Origin: Cydia pomonella
Lineage: Eukaryota > Arthropoda > Insecta > Lepidoptera > Tortricidae
NCBI RefSeq assembly: GCF_033807575.1
Contig: NC_084705.1
Span: 7,434,019-7,498,018 of the forward strand
Reading direction: 5' to 3'
Length of the DNA stretch: 64,000 nucleotides
In this document: one piece after another, positions 31,921 to 42,429 of the stretch
Layout: each line of letters opens with the position of its first letter
How positions within the stretch are numbered: position 1 is the first letter of the stretch
Position numbers and translations under genes: made by a program
The notes under the pieces: generated by a model
Told to the model about the DNA's origin: nothing
What the model saw: only the letters and a program-made list of their open reading frames with translations
Databases searched by the model: none

Positions 31921-32692
31921 AAAAAGCGGCCAAGTGCGAGTCGGACTCGCGCATGAAGGGTTCCGTACCATTTAAGACGTATTAAAAAAAAATGTACTTG
32001 CTAGATCTTGTTCAACATTTTACCACTTTGGACACACATTTTACCACTTTGGAAGTGTCCCTCGCGCAAACTATTCAGTTTAGAAAAAAATGATATTAGG
32101 AACCTAAATATCATTTTTGAAGACCTATCCATAGATACCCCGCACGTAATGGGTTTGATGAAAATTTTTTTTTTTTTAATTTTATGACGTATTAAAAAAA
32201 ACTACTTACTAGATCTCGTTCAAACCAATTTTCGGTGGAAGTTTGCATGACAATGTATATCATATATTTTTTTTAGTTTTTTCATTCTGTTATTTTAGAA
32301 GTTACGGGGGGGGGGGGGGGGGACACATTTTACCACTTTGGAAGTGTCTCTCGCGCAAACTATTCATTTAGAAAAAAATGATATTAGAAACCTCAATATC
32401 ATTTTTGAAGACCTATCCATAGATACCCCACACGTATGGGTTTGATGAAAAAAGATTTTTTGAGTTTCAGTTCTAAGTATGGGGAACCCCCAAAATTTAT
32501 TGTTTTTTTTTTTATATTTTTGTGTGAACATCTTAATGCGGTTCATAGAATACATCCACTTACTAAGTTTGAACAGTATAGCTCTTATAGTTTCGGAAAA
32601 AAGTGGCTGTGACATAATCGGACAGACAGACGGATATGACGAATCTATAAGGGTTCCGTTTTTTGCCATTTGGCTACGGAACCCTAAAAAGA
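31921..32692 (+). repeat. GTTCCG-type repeat, second subfamily, with internal duplication and G-run
   Basis: It begins GCGGCCAAGTGCGAGTCGG with AAGGGTTCCGTACC and ends GGACAGACAGACGGATATGACG, TATAAGGGTTCCG and CGGAACCCTAAAAAG. Inside, about 130 bp are present twice (about 32030-32165 and 32328-32445), including TTTACCACTTTGGAAGTGTC, CGCGCAAACTATTCA and CCATAGATACCCC. A long G-run sits at about 32306-32322. Non-coding; the open frames on both strands near 32479-32727 are artefacts of the repeat. Confidence 0.75.
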
Positions 32693-32759
32693 ACTTAAAA
32701 CAGATTGAAATGCCACTAAGTTATTGACAACCATAATAGTGAATCTTATAACGATGGGG

Positions 32760-32975
32760 ACAAATGCTTGGTTTTAAGATTAAAATATAAAAAAATAACG
32801 CTATAAGTACGCTTATAAGATTAGAGGAGTAAGTACCCTCAATTCCTCATGTATCAGAACTAGATTTCTAAAAAATTTTACCGACCAATGTTAAAATTTA
32901 GTTGAGAAATGACGGAGTTCTGAGGTAAGAAAAACACGTACAACCGAATAGAGTACATCCTTTTTTTGAAATTTT
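32760..32975 (-). repeat. dispersed repeat (CTGATGAAGACCAG family), degraded copy
   Basis: CGCTATAAGTACGCTTATAAG, then TACCCTCAATTCCTCATG and ATCAGAACTAGAT, align with 30655-30975. The conserved block is lost. ACAACCGAATAGAGTACATCC near the end echoes the 31219 repeat. Confidence 0.45.
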
Positions 32976-34786
32976 GATATAGCCTAAAATGCCACTGATT
33001 TGACGGAAAACAACGGGATAGATACTAGATTACCTAACAAAACAGTTCTAAAAAACATGGTACCTAAAGCAAAAAAAAACGATTACTTAAAATTGGTACA
33101 AAAGGGTAATCGTAACAATTCGCCTCAGTATGTTTAAAAATCTACTAGAAAAGTGTCGATTTGCAATATTGGAATTGATGTTTAATATCAGATCCTGTGT
33201 TTATCTCATTTAAATTCCTACCAGGGCATCGTGAAAACGTGACGTCTCATATTTATTTTATGTTACGTAGCTGCTGCACTAGGTAATACCCGACTATTCA
33301 CCGCCGTGTTTATGTACAGGCGTGCACAGAATCCAGTCCAATCTAATACGTATGCTAATTTATGATAGCCGGGTGGAATTATAGATGTCGCCGGGGGCGT
33401 GAAATTACGAGCCGAGACCCCGCTGCCGCCATCTTGCCGTTTGATTTGACTCGAGCACAATTAAACTGCAGTGTGCCTACGGTACAGTTGTTTGGCTCTT
33501 TGTAGGTTAGCGGCTGGCATGCACACTTAGCATTTGATGACAGAAACAATATTTTTTGTCGTTTGTTACAGATTGTTAAATAGATTTTTAACCTAACTAG
33601 GGGAAACTAGGGGAAAAAATATTTTTCATTCCTCATGCTCCGAAAGTTGGTCGTTGTTGTTCTAAAAAGTATGCAGAAAATGATACGTTTCTGCTCTAGG
33701 GCTCTGTACTTTCTAAGTACGTTTTTTTTCTCTTTTTTATGATAAGCAATTAAACTTTGGTTTTAAATGGATTTGTTGTACAATTTCCATTCTGATAAAT
33801 AACTCCCCATTTCATAAATAAATATATTTTTACCTAAATTGATAATTGAAAGTACCCTCAAAAAAATACTACTGAAGTATATGTATACTTAGCCGTGTTT
33901 TTTTTTTAAGTACATATATTTTACTTTCCTTGTATTCGAAATGAAAAGTAGAGTGTTTAACTCGGGTGAAAGCCACCATTTTAGTCTCGGGCAACTACCT
34001 CGTCAGAAATGGGTGCATTTTTATTACGTAAATGACATATATTGCAGTTTAGATATTTTTTGTGAACAAGTTGATTAATAATCTACCATTATTATTCCGG
34101 TCAATACCATTTAAATGCAAAAGTACGAAATTGTCGACAACACTTACTTATATTTCATTCGCGTAGCTGCTAAATATGTAATGTACTGATTATTATCAGT
34201 ATGTAAATGATTTTATTATTTTCATTATTTACACAATTGTTTTAATTTGACCCAAATACATTAAAACTGCAGTAAAACTATGGTCGACTGCTAATTACTT
34301 TTTTAGGGAGGTACTAAAATTTTATTTTTGTTTGTAGAATCCTACTAACCGTTAGCATTCCGTTTTTAAATTGCTACATTTGGACAGTATAAGAGGTTTT
34401 TACAAACATGGCTAATGGTTTTTAAAACGAATTTAAATTGTAGAAGAAACGCAACGTTTCATTGTATAGGTATTTAGTAAACCAATGTTAGTGTTTTTAC
34501 TATTGCCTCTGGGTTCGATCCCTGCATATAAAACTGCAATGAAGTATTTGCGGTAGTGTTTTTTACAGCTCTGGTTGGTTGGAAATGTGTTTGTTTTCTC
34601 GTTTATGAATATAACGTTTTTACCTCCGAAAATGCCATACCTTTTATATTTCTATATGCATTAGCTGATCTCTCAATAATTGATTTATATATATATGAGT
34701 AAATATACATACTTGTATGTCTTGTATACAAGTAAATGCTTATATAATAACTGCCCCACAGCGGTTACTCATATACATTTTTAAAA
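32976..34786. other. non-coding DNA
   Basis: No gene supported. 33230-33540 is GC-richer and contains GCCGCCATCTTG (33425-33436), a YY1/Pho-type word on the minus strand. Splice-bounded coding frames were not seen there. Confidence 0.4.
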
Positions 34787-35003
34787 TCTATATATATATA
34801 TATAAATGCGTGTCTCCTTACTGACTGATTCATCAACGCATACATATACATAATCATGTAATTGATTTAAGTCCCTAAATAATAAATAGAAAAAAAAAAA
34901 CCATCCCTACTGCTATCTTTTGTTGCACAATGTTCTATGTATTCTTATGTAGAAAAAAACCAACATACAAATCCATGCGTACGAAGTCGCGGGCAACAGC
35001 TAG
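34787..35003 (+). mobile_element. Helitron-like non-autonomous element
   Basis: The 217-bp unit starts TCTATATATATA after an A and ends GGGCAACAGCTAG before a T. That is the TC...CTAG|T arrangement of Helitrons, which make no target duplication. The stretch GTACGAAGTCGCGGGCAACAG is a phrase recurring at such ends in moths, and a related end lies inverted at 36766. A clear 3' hairpin was not found, so this stays tentative. Confidence 0.5.
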
Positions 35004-35009
35004 TAATAC

Positions 35010-35325
35010 AACATAATACACATGTTCTTTGTTCTTTTTTCTTTCGAACTTCGAGACCTCAATTATTCTGGGCGCTAATGAACTAAGTGTTTCCGAACCT
35101 AGGGTCTATTTTAATGGCTTCTATGTATTTTCATTTTCAATTGTGTTTTTTTTTTCTCACTTTGTACGCATGTACAATGCATGCATGCAGTGTTAGCATT
35201 TTTTTTTATAAACTTTGTAATTACTTGTGAGTTCCTGTAATTGGCTCTCTGTATTAATCTTGTTGTCCTATTGTAAGTTTAAAGCTGTTGGTTCTCCTGA
35301 ACATAAATAAATAAATAAATAAATA
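35010..35325 (+). mobile_element. retroposon 3' end with (AAAT)n tail
   Basis: The sequence runs into CTCCTGAACATAAATAAATA repeated four to five times, a common ending of insect non-LTR retrotransposons. No coding remains, so only the 3' untranslated part is represented. The 5' border is a guess. Confidence 0.4.
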
Positions 35326-36763
35326 ATCTGATAATCGCAATCTCAAAATCTCAACGGATCTCAACACTCTTGTCATCATTTTGCTTTTCATTCTGAATTG
35401 TATAAATCAATTTCTGTGATCAGCTTAAAATAATGTACTTATTAAAATTTTGATTCAAGCATCAGTTTACTCGATGATCCTGCAGCGACCGCAAAATAAA
35501 AATGGCCGACCAGCGCAAAGCCGATGGCATGCAAGTAACTCTCCAGCAAGCTTTATAAAACTAGCTGTATATAGTTTCAAACGCGTTACCATGGAACGAG
35601 CGCCGGAACTTGCATAAATATGAATAATGGGTTTCACAACTCGAATACTAAAGCTAGTACGGTCTAGACTTTTATATTTTATGATAACGACTTTTAAACA
35701 TAATCTCGTTATTTTAAATTTACTGGAACGATGCTAGCCGGTGCTGCTAAGCCAAGTTATAGAGATAATCTTGGGATTTAAAATGCTGAAGTTATCTTTG
35801 GATGTTTATGAAGAAAAGGCTGCGATTTTAAAATGTTATTTCCTGCTTTAGAAGTTCTGTTTGATTACCTACAGTTGACTTCAAATTAAGTAAACTAAGT
35901 TTAATTCACGTATTACTTTGTTTCAAGATTCTATTGAGTTTGTTTAATATCCCACTTTCTATGTACATATACATCGCTTTCCTTCAACGTATAATCACAT
36001 TTAACTCAAATGTAAATATTTATTTTCCTTTTTTTATTGTGGAACGTACCACATTACAATCTATAAATTATATATGCAGATGTCAATCACAATTTTATTT
36101 ATTGATTTTCATTATGATTTACATGTATACAATACAATTTATACACATTTAACTCGTTATACCCCACTTCCCTTACGGAATTTTTCAATCTACCAATTAA
36201 CTCTGAAATAAAAAATACCAAAAATATACATAATTAATCAGTATTCACATACGTTCAGCATGTGTGTTGTTTTGTTTATTCATGTTCATTCTACGTTTAC
36301 GTGGCATGAAAACCTAAACTAAAGCCCGTCACGGCGTTATACTTCACAATATAGGAAAATCTCTACCACCGTTGATATTATTTTTCGTCCGCGTCCAATC
36401 CCATAAAGTCAATACAAAATGACGGTTTGGATCGTATTCCATTCGCTTGGTTTGCGGGCGAGGCGATTTGGTCACACCATTGTAAGACCGTTTTCAAATT
36501 GCAGAAGAATGTTACGGAACTGGAGTTCAATTTACACTGGACAGGTAGTCGACTGAAGCTATAAGAATACAGCTTCAGCGGTAGGAAATGTATTTGATGG
36601 TTCATTGGCCACCCGTGTACCGTGTACGGGATATATAGTTTTACATTGAGCCTTGGAGGATGAATTTCTTCTTAAAATTAAGTAGTTCGGTTGCTAAACC
36701 AGTTAACTATAGTCAATGCACCCCGCAAGTGAGCAATAAAATTACATAGTCCATTTTATATAA
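35326..36763. other. non-coding DNA, nothing recognised
   Basis: AT-rich, with no supported exon or repeat. Confidence 0.4.
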
Positions 36764-36885
36764 TACTAGCTTCTGCCAAAGATTTCGTCTACGTAAAATT
36801 ATGACGATGTGAATCATAAAAAGAATAAAAACTCTCCTATGTCCTTGGGCCTCAACCTATTTCTATACCATACATTATTAACGTT
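36764..36885 (-). repeat. inverted Helitron-like 3' end fragment
   Basis: On the minus strand it ends GACGAAATCTTTGGCAGAAG followed by CTAGTATTATA, comparable to the CTAG end at 35003. Upstream TAGAAATAGGTTGAGGCCC is part of the same kind of repeat. The 5' end is missing. Confidence 0.45.
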
Positions 36886-37433
36886 ATTTACAGGCTATTT
36901 ACAGCCCTTGTGTCAACTTGCGTTTTATTTATTGCGGTATTATCATTCTTTAATAATAATGAATAAGCTCTACATGACAGTAAATAACCAATCTGAAAAC
37001 TTGCAGTTGTGAAAATTTAATACAAGAATTAGATATATGTCACACAAAACAAAACTGCATAATATTAGCATCTGAACTTCTACTTCCATGAAACAGACCA
37101 ACTACCGTCACCACAGCACATTAAACTTGCAAACAGCTATATTTCAAAGTTAAATGTGAACCCGCGCAATTGGAGCAAACTCCTGCACCTAATTTAGTAG
37201 GGGCTGCACTATGCAACGCCGAGAACTGTGTATGTGTGTATGTGCCATCATAAAGCTCCGGTCGAAGATTAGGTAGCGTGTTTATTGCCAGAGGAAGCAA
37301 TTCTGTAACGCTTGATTCTAGTGTAGCAATTCTGTTAATTAATTTTACGCCTGTGTTGCACGCTGGAACTGGATTACTCGACGAGAGACTGATTGTAAAT
37401 ACACAGAAAAACATGTAACTATAATAGTAACTC

Positions 37434-37524
37434 TAGTAAAAAGGGGTACAAGTCTCGCGAATCTTAGATGTACACTTGTACCCTTTTGCATCGGGCTACG
37501 CGAGACATGTACTCCTTTTTACTA
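37434..37524. mobile_element. 91-bp foldback element
   Basis: TAGTAAAAAGGGGTACAAGT, CTCGCG at the left pairs with CGCGAGACATGTACTCC, TTTTTACTA at the right (two mismatches over 26 bp). A second inverted pair, GGTACAAG and CTTGTACC, nests inside. Non-coding. Confidence 0.7.
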
Positions 37525-37744
37525 AACATCTGTTATGAAAGCTAGCAATACGTAGGTTCCTAATATTTTTACAGACATTTTCATATCATGTGCAATTTCA
37601 TAAATAATTCATTAAATTATTCCCTACATGATGCGTAATCGTTGGAGAAATAGTAAAATATTAGAGCTTCGTCGTTCCATGTTTTTGCTTGCTAATAAAC
37701 ATATGTCAATGTTAATAGTTCATAATTAATAGAATCAGGCGTTA

Positions 37745-37990
37745 CTTTGCGGAAATCCATGCTAATTAAAGCAAGAAATATTACTTTGCTAATTCGCGCC
37801 AAAAGTACACCGACAACTGAAAGTTTCAGTTGTCGGGTGTCAGAACGTCAATATCTCCAGCATCTCCTGAGGATGCCTCGTAGAGAGGCGAAACACGTGT
37901 CGAGTTTTGTACTTTTGGTGGTGGGTTGTTATATTTATTTGCGTATTTATTTTTGCGGTGGGAGGGTGGGAACATTAATTGCATGTAAAA
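37745..37990 (+). repeat. repeat fragment with 23-nt palindrome and hammerhead-like motif
   Basis: GACAACTGAAAGTTTCAGTTGTC-type perfect palindrome at 37812-37834 (11-bp arms, one central base) precedes CTCCTGAGGATGCCTC...GAGGCGAAACACGTGTCGAG (37864-37904). The second part can fold like a hammerhead ribozyme (see findings). Penelope-like retroelements and retrozymes carry such motifs. The open frame 37747-38016 across it has no family motif. Confidence 0.5.
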
Positions 37991-38517
37991 ATACGCAAGT
38001 AAGTATAACGGATTAGCACTGATTGACTAACACGTTATTTTCTCGCGGATTAGAAAAAGTAATATTTCTTGCTTTAATTAATAGTTAATGTATGTTGCAC
38101 TTATATCAAAAGTTGTTGTGTCTCGGTACAAGCAGAAAAACGATTTATTCCAACAATGAAACCAGCTTGGAACGATTTTTCACATAGCATATATAACGGT
38201 TCCATTATTCTAGTTTATTTTATCGCGAAGAATTGTAAGACGTCTTTTCAGATCCTTCGCAGCCTTAAACCTTTCAAGAGTAAATGCAAATCCCGGACCG
38301 CTATCGCGCCGCTCGCCTCCGTAACCGCCACCTTAAATTAAGCCGGCGCTGTTAACTCAAATTACATTTGCATATCGTAGCTCTTTCTACTATGCACTAG
38401 TTCTTGTATGTGTGCATTCTACAACTAGTGAGATAACTTGTAGTAGCGGAACTTGAAATTCTTGACGTTTAGGATATCCCACTTATCCCACCTACTGGTG
38501 TGTGAACGGATGCTTTG

Positions 38518-38720
38518 TTTCCAAGACCTTTCAGCCTCGGTTCGGCGACAGTCACAATACCAGGGCCGTTTCTTTTTTTAATTATGATCGATGATTTACC
38601 ATGTGTTCTTGGGTCTGCCAGATGCTTACTTTACGCCGATGACCTTAAAATTATTAACGATGTGCAAGAGATATCCGACTGTTCATCATTTCACGAAAAT
38701 GTAGACAAAGTTCACCTGTG
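38518..38720 (+). pseudogene. non-LTR reverse transcriptase fragment (YADD)
   Basis: The frame reads GPFLFLIMIDDLPCVLGSAR, then CLLYADDLKI and EISDCSSFHENVDKVHLW. YADD (38632-38643) is the catalytic reverse transcriptase motif C, and the preceding 'GPFLFLIMIDDLP' corresponds to the conserved motif B-C spacing of Jockey/R1/CR1-like LINEs. About 60 residues remain of a domain of several hundred. Upstream the frame runs into unrelated sequence. Downstream it is joined in frame to a LINE 3' tail. It is inactive. Confidence 0.8.
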
Positions 38721-38723
38721 GAG

Positions 38724-38800
38724 AATAGGCTACGGTGACTGCTTTTCAGGCGGGCCATATGCTTGTTTACCACCGACGTGGTATATTAAAAATTATACCT
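38724..38800 (+). repeat. LINE 3' tail fused to the RT fragment
   Basis: AATAGGCTACGGTGACTGCTT, CAGGCGGGCCATATGCTTG, then CCACCGACGTGGTATATTAA match the tail found at 41810-41910 (+) and inverted at 43905-43990. It follows the RT fragment within a few bases, so most of the ORF and 3' region between them is deleted or was never copied. Confidence 0.75.
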
Positions 38801-39459
38801 AAATTGCGAAATCCCCACATTGAACAAATCCGGTAACTTCCCATGTTTTTGTTTGGGTATCGAAATTTTCCGTTTTCAAAATGAACATTTCCTTAATTTT
38901 CTACGAAATTTTCCTGAACTTTCTGGAACTTTTTCTAATTTTTGTAACTTTCCGCATCTTGCACATCTGTAATCCCACTTTAATTTTCTGTAAAAAGATC
39001 TAAGAAGAATAAAAATATGCAAGGAGGAATCAAAAAATAACTTTAAAAACTTATTTGAAATTTTACTTTTGTTCTAAATAACTCGACCCGAACGAGGGTC
39101 TTTTTAAAAGGCAGTATATTTTTAAAAGTAAAGATTTCCTCTAGTCTAGAGCTTCAAGTTTGTAATAATTATTTCGAGAAACTTAAAAGTCATACGAACC
39201 TCGTGTGAGTCTTAAATGGCCTTGTTACTAGAGTTAAGTATACTAGGTTGTAATTGTTTCAAAGTTCACAAATGAAAGTAAGTACAAGAAAACAGTAAGT
39301 TTCTAATGCCATGTTTTTTTCCGTCCGAAGTAGTATAGTAAGTAACGATACTGTATGATAATATCATGCGTACGAATTAATTACCTATAAAAAAGTCCTA
39401 ATTTAAATTTTTTAATGTGATGTACATCAATGCTTAGCTTAGCATAAGCATATCCTTTA
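38801..39459. other. non-coding DNA, nothing recognised
   Basis: AT-rich without supported features. Confidence 0.4.
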
Positions 39460-39726
39460 AGGATGACTCACGCTACACAGTGCCAGGACCGGGCCGGGGC
39501 GGACCGGAGCGAGCCGTCACACGGACTTTCAGGAGCGCCACCGTCGCCGGACCGTTCCGGGGCCGGGGCGACCGGGCCATCGTCTATATATTATAGTATC
39601 TCTATGCGTTGACACTATCGTTGAGTCTCCGAGCGCGAGACAGGCCGGGCCGGGCTGTCCGAGCTCACCGAGCCGTCCAAGCAACGGACTGTTCATGACA
39701 AATGTCACAAATGTCAATCATATTGA
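39460..39726 (+). mobile_element. GC-rich left end of a PIF/Harbinger-like element
   Basis: AAGGATGACTCACGCTACAC at 39461 is the inverted partner-type end also seen (reverse-complemented) at 52999-53018. The following ~250 bp are exceptionally GC-rich (GGGCCGGGGCGGACCGGAGC) and precede a transposase-like frame. A matching right end downstream was not found. Confidence 0.5.
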
Positions 39727-39957
39727 AAAAATTGGTTCGATGGGAAGCAAGTCGATATAGAAATAAATAATAAAATCAAAATATTGGCCCTGGCTGCCAT
39801 AATAGCTGATGAAGAGAATACTGCATACTCTGGGCAATTGTGCATTTGGACATTTCGCGGACACTTTCGGAAAAAGGAGAATTACACAACATTATGTGAA
39901 GAGCTTTATTTCCACATGACCCGAGACTCTTTCGAAGCCACCGTGTTCTCTGCTTAA
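39727..39957 (+). pseudogene. PIF/Harbinger-like transposase N-terminal remnant
   Basis: One plus-strand frame is open from 39727 to a TAA at 39955-39957: KNWFDGKQVDIEIN, KILALAAIIADEEN, FRKKENYTTLCEELYFH, MTRDSFEATVFSA. The order (hydrophobic ALAAIIADEE start, then a basic residue, a Tyr/Phe-His-x-Leu-x-x-Glu-Leu block, then MTRDSFE) resembles the N-terminus of PIF/Harbinger transposases, where 'F.R.S...F' follows. A short segment between ELYF and HMTRDSF seems missing. No ATG or catalytic DDE part is present. It lies 266 bp inside a terminal repeat, as expected for such an element. The identification is by pattern, not by search. Confidence 0.5.
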
Positions 39958-40111
39958 GGTAATGGAAATACAATGCGTGTATATTGTCTCAAATAATCAT
40001 GTGCCGAAGCATATTAAACTATTAAAAGGAAAAGGGATGACCGGTTCTCCATACAAACATAGTCCCCATTTTCCTCTCTGGATATTGATATTCCCTTCGT
40101 TCTACATCCAA

Positions 40112-40352
40112 TTTTGTAATAGTACATTACGATACAAGTGCGAAAAATAGGAAATTCGAAACAAGTGGCGATAAATTAAAACACGACCGAAGGGAGTGTT
40201 TTAAATCGACACGAGTTGCGAATTACTTATTCGCACATGTATCGTACAATGTTTTACAGTACATGGCTCTTTAAATGTTCGACACAGTAACGTAATATGC
40301 TAATTTTCGCACTAGTGCGGTAAAGTAGCAACATAATATGTACTGTAAAAAT
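40112..40352 (+). repeat. foldback repeat (AAAACACGACCG hairpin), copy 1
   Basis: It has TTTTGTAATAGTACATTA and an end reading TACTGTAAAA, imperfectly inverted. The middle is a strong hairpin: AATTCGAAACAAGTGGCG (from 40153) pairs with the region ending CGACACGAGTTGCGAATT (40224), loop around CCGAAGG. CACTAGTGCGGTAAAGTAGC lies near the right end. Copies lie at 47640 and 63595. Confidence 0.75.
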
Positions 40353-40986
40353 ATTATCCGTAATGGGGACTACGTTTGTATGGAAAAGCGGTTTCGTTTT
40401 GAGGTAGGTAACTAGGCAGATTACTTAGAGATTGACTCATCACAAGCTGCCCTAAGTGCTTCTTAGCGAGTAGACAGGCCTATTGTTTTTCAGTATTATT
40501 TTCTTCTGTTGAGGTGTGCATTTGTGTTGTATTGCAAAAATATATCCGTTGGGGTTCAGTGATACCCGATAGATATTAAACCTGAATCACAAATGATCAT
40601 TTTGCTTAATGCCGCATTTTTGCATTATTTTCTCCCATCAATCCTATCATAGACTTGTTCCGTTTCAGGAATGCATGAAAAACTTAAGTTTAAAAGAGAA
40701 GATATTTAAAATGGCTGTAGGAATACCACAACATTTTAAAGTATCGATATAAGATAATCATCTACAAACATTCAGCTACAGAGAAATACGCGTACACCAC
40801 TAAGAATGTCGGTGGTGCGCTCTCAAAGTAAAAAAAATAACTGTTAAGTTCGGTACACTAAGATAGAATTGTCTAACAAGTACAAAAAATAAACTACTTA
40901 CTGGCTTACTTACTTCTTGCGAAAAAGGAATTTTTGGTCTATAATACGAGTGGGTTAGGTAGTTGAAATTTACAGTGTGCACTTTA

Positions 40987-41080
40987 TGGTTCCGTAGCCA
41001 AAATGGCAAAAACCCTTACAGTTTCGTCATATCCATCTGTCTGTCCGTATGTCACAGCTATTTTACTCAAAAACTATAAG
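40987..41080 (-). repeat. GTTCCG-type repeat, 3' end fragment
   Basis: GGTTCCGTAGCCAAAATGGC, AACCCTTACAGTTTCGTCAT, ATCTGTCTGTCCGTATGTCA is the inverted 3' end of the subfamily at 31921-32692. Confidence 0.65.
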
Positions 41081-41578
41081 ATAACCAAAAGAGAAAAGTG
41101 GAAAGTAGGTATTTTTTATACTACGTTGGTGGCCCGCCTGATGGTAAGCTACTACTTAGTTTAGAAGTTCAAATGTATAAAAATATAATTTTTAGGCACG
41201 CCATACATGTAACTAAAAGTGAAAAGGTTACTCAAGTAAAAGAGTATTAAATTTAAGATTTTTTTTTTAAGTAAGTGAGATGGCAAAGGAGTCTTGCGTA
41301 GCCCGTCATGCTAGCCCGAAATGATATGAACGCTCTGACGTCGGGCTACAGCGGCGGCCTCATATTGAGAAAGTCGGGCGTAGCCCTTGTGCTATGCGTG
41401 CTCTAAGGCCGAGGGTCCCCTCATAACAAATGAATCGGGGGTAGCCTTACGTACCTAAGTAGCTTCCTCATACTAAAAAGTCGTGCAGAAGAAGATAACA
41501 ATATAATTTTTTCAATGTCAATTCCAGATTTCCTGTGTTTCTTAAATGTATAGTAACATGGCAGCAGTTTTCATCTTT
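41081..41578. other. non-coding DNA with GTCGGGCGTAGCCC words
   Basis: A 50-bp inverted LINE-tail scrap lies at 41115-41155 (ATACTACGTTGGTGGCCCGCC). 41290-41450 is GC-richer and carries several inverted GTAGCCC/GGGCTAC words, probably a degraded repeat. Confidence 0.4.
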
Positions 41579-41972
41579 AGGGTTCCGTACCCAAACGGGA
41601 CCCTATTACTAAGACTCCGCTGTCCGTCCGTCCGTCCGTCCGTCCGTCTGTCACCAGGCTGTATCTCATGAACCGTGATAGACAGTTGAAATTTTCAAAG
41701 ATGACGTATTTCTGTTGCCACTGTAACAACATAGTATTGTGTTCCTGCCGGTGAGTAAGGTTGCCAGAGCTCAACGAGGGGAAGGAGGGTTGTTAGGCTC
41801 GGCAACGCGCATATAATTCCTCTGGAGTTGCAGGCGTACATAGGCTATGGAGACTGCTTACCATCAGGTGGGCCATATGCTTGTTTGCCACCAACGTAGT
41901 ATATAAAAAAACAAATACTAAAAAGTACGGAATCACGTTGGGCGAGTCCGACTCGCCCTTGTCCGGTTTTTG
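41579..41972 (-). repeat. CCGT-type repeat copy A, interrupted by a LINE tail
   Basis: GGGTTCCGTACCCAAACGGG, CTATTACTAAGACTCCGCTG, (CCGT)n at 41621-41648, CACCAGGCTGTATCTCATGA, and at the far end GGCGAGTCCGACTCGCCC, TTGTCCGGTTTTTG. The same blocks are in copy B at 43856-44235. Here the body is split by 41742-41908. Confidence 0.75.
41742..41908 (+). mobile_element. LINE 3' tail nested in CCGT repeat copy A
   Basis: GAGCTCAACGAGGGGAAGGAG, TCGGCAACGCGCATATAATT, CTCTGGAGTTGCAGGCGTAC, GACTGCTTACCATCAGGTGG, GCCATATGCTTGTTTGCCAC, TAGTATATAAAAAA. It ends in an A-tract, showing plus orientation. Copy B of the host repeat lacks this insert at this position. Confidence 0.75.
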
Positions 41973-42429
41973 TATTTATTCGTAAGCTTGCATTAATTGC
42001 CATGGCACTTTAGGCTTAGCTTGTAAGTACAGTCGAGAAAATTGATTCTTTAGCAGTTAACGTGTCACGTTACAATGGACAGCTCTTACCATAAGTATGT
42101 ACAGCCAAATTTACTTGAACCGCAAGTTGCTAAAGAATCAATTTCCGCGACCGTACTAATAGGATATTCTTTGCTAATAGGTCTAATAAATAATATGTTG
42201 CGGACTCTTTTCTTAAACCTTTTTACTTGTATACTTTTTACGACATTTGACGCTGTCATGTTATTCAAATAGTAAAATAAATCTGACAAGAGAGAAAATA
42301 GTGATCTTATTTACAGAAAGATACTAATGTATGAAAAAATAAGCAAAAATAAGAATGAATGTTTTGTGAGTGTGAAACAATTTTATTTTCTTTGACAAAT
42401 AGAGCACTGCATTGCATTAACGATTATTA

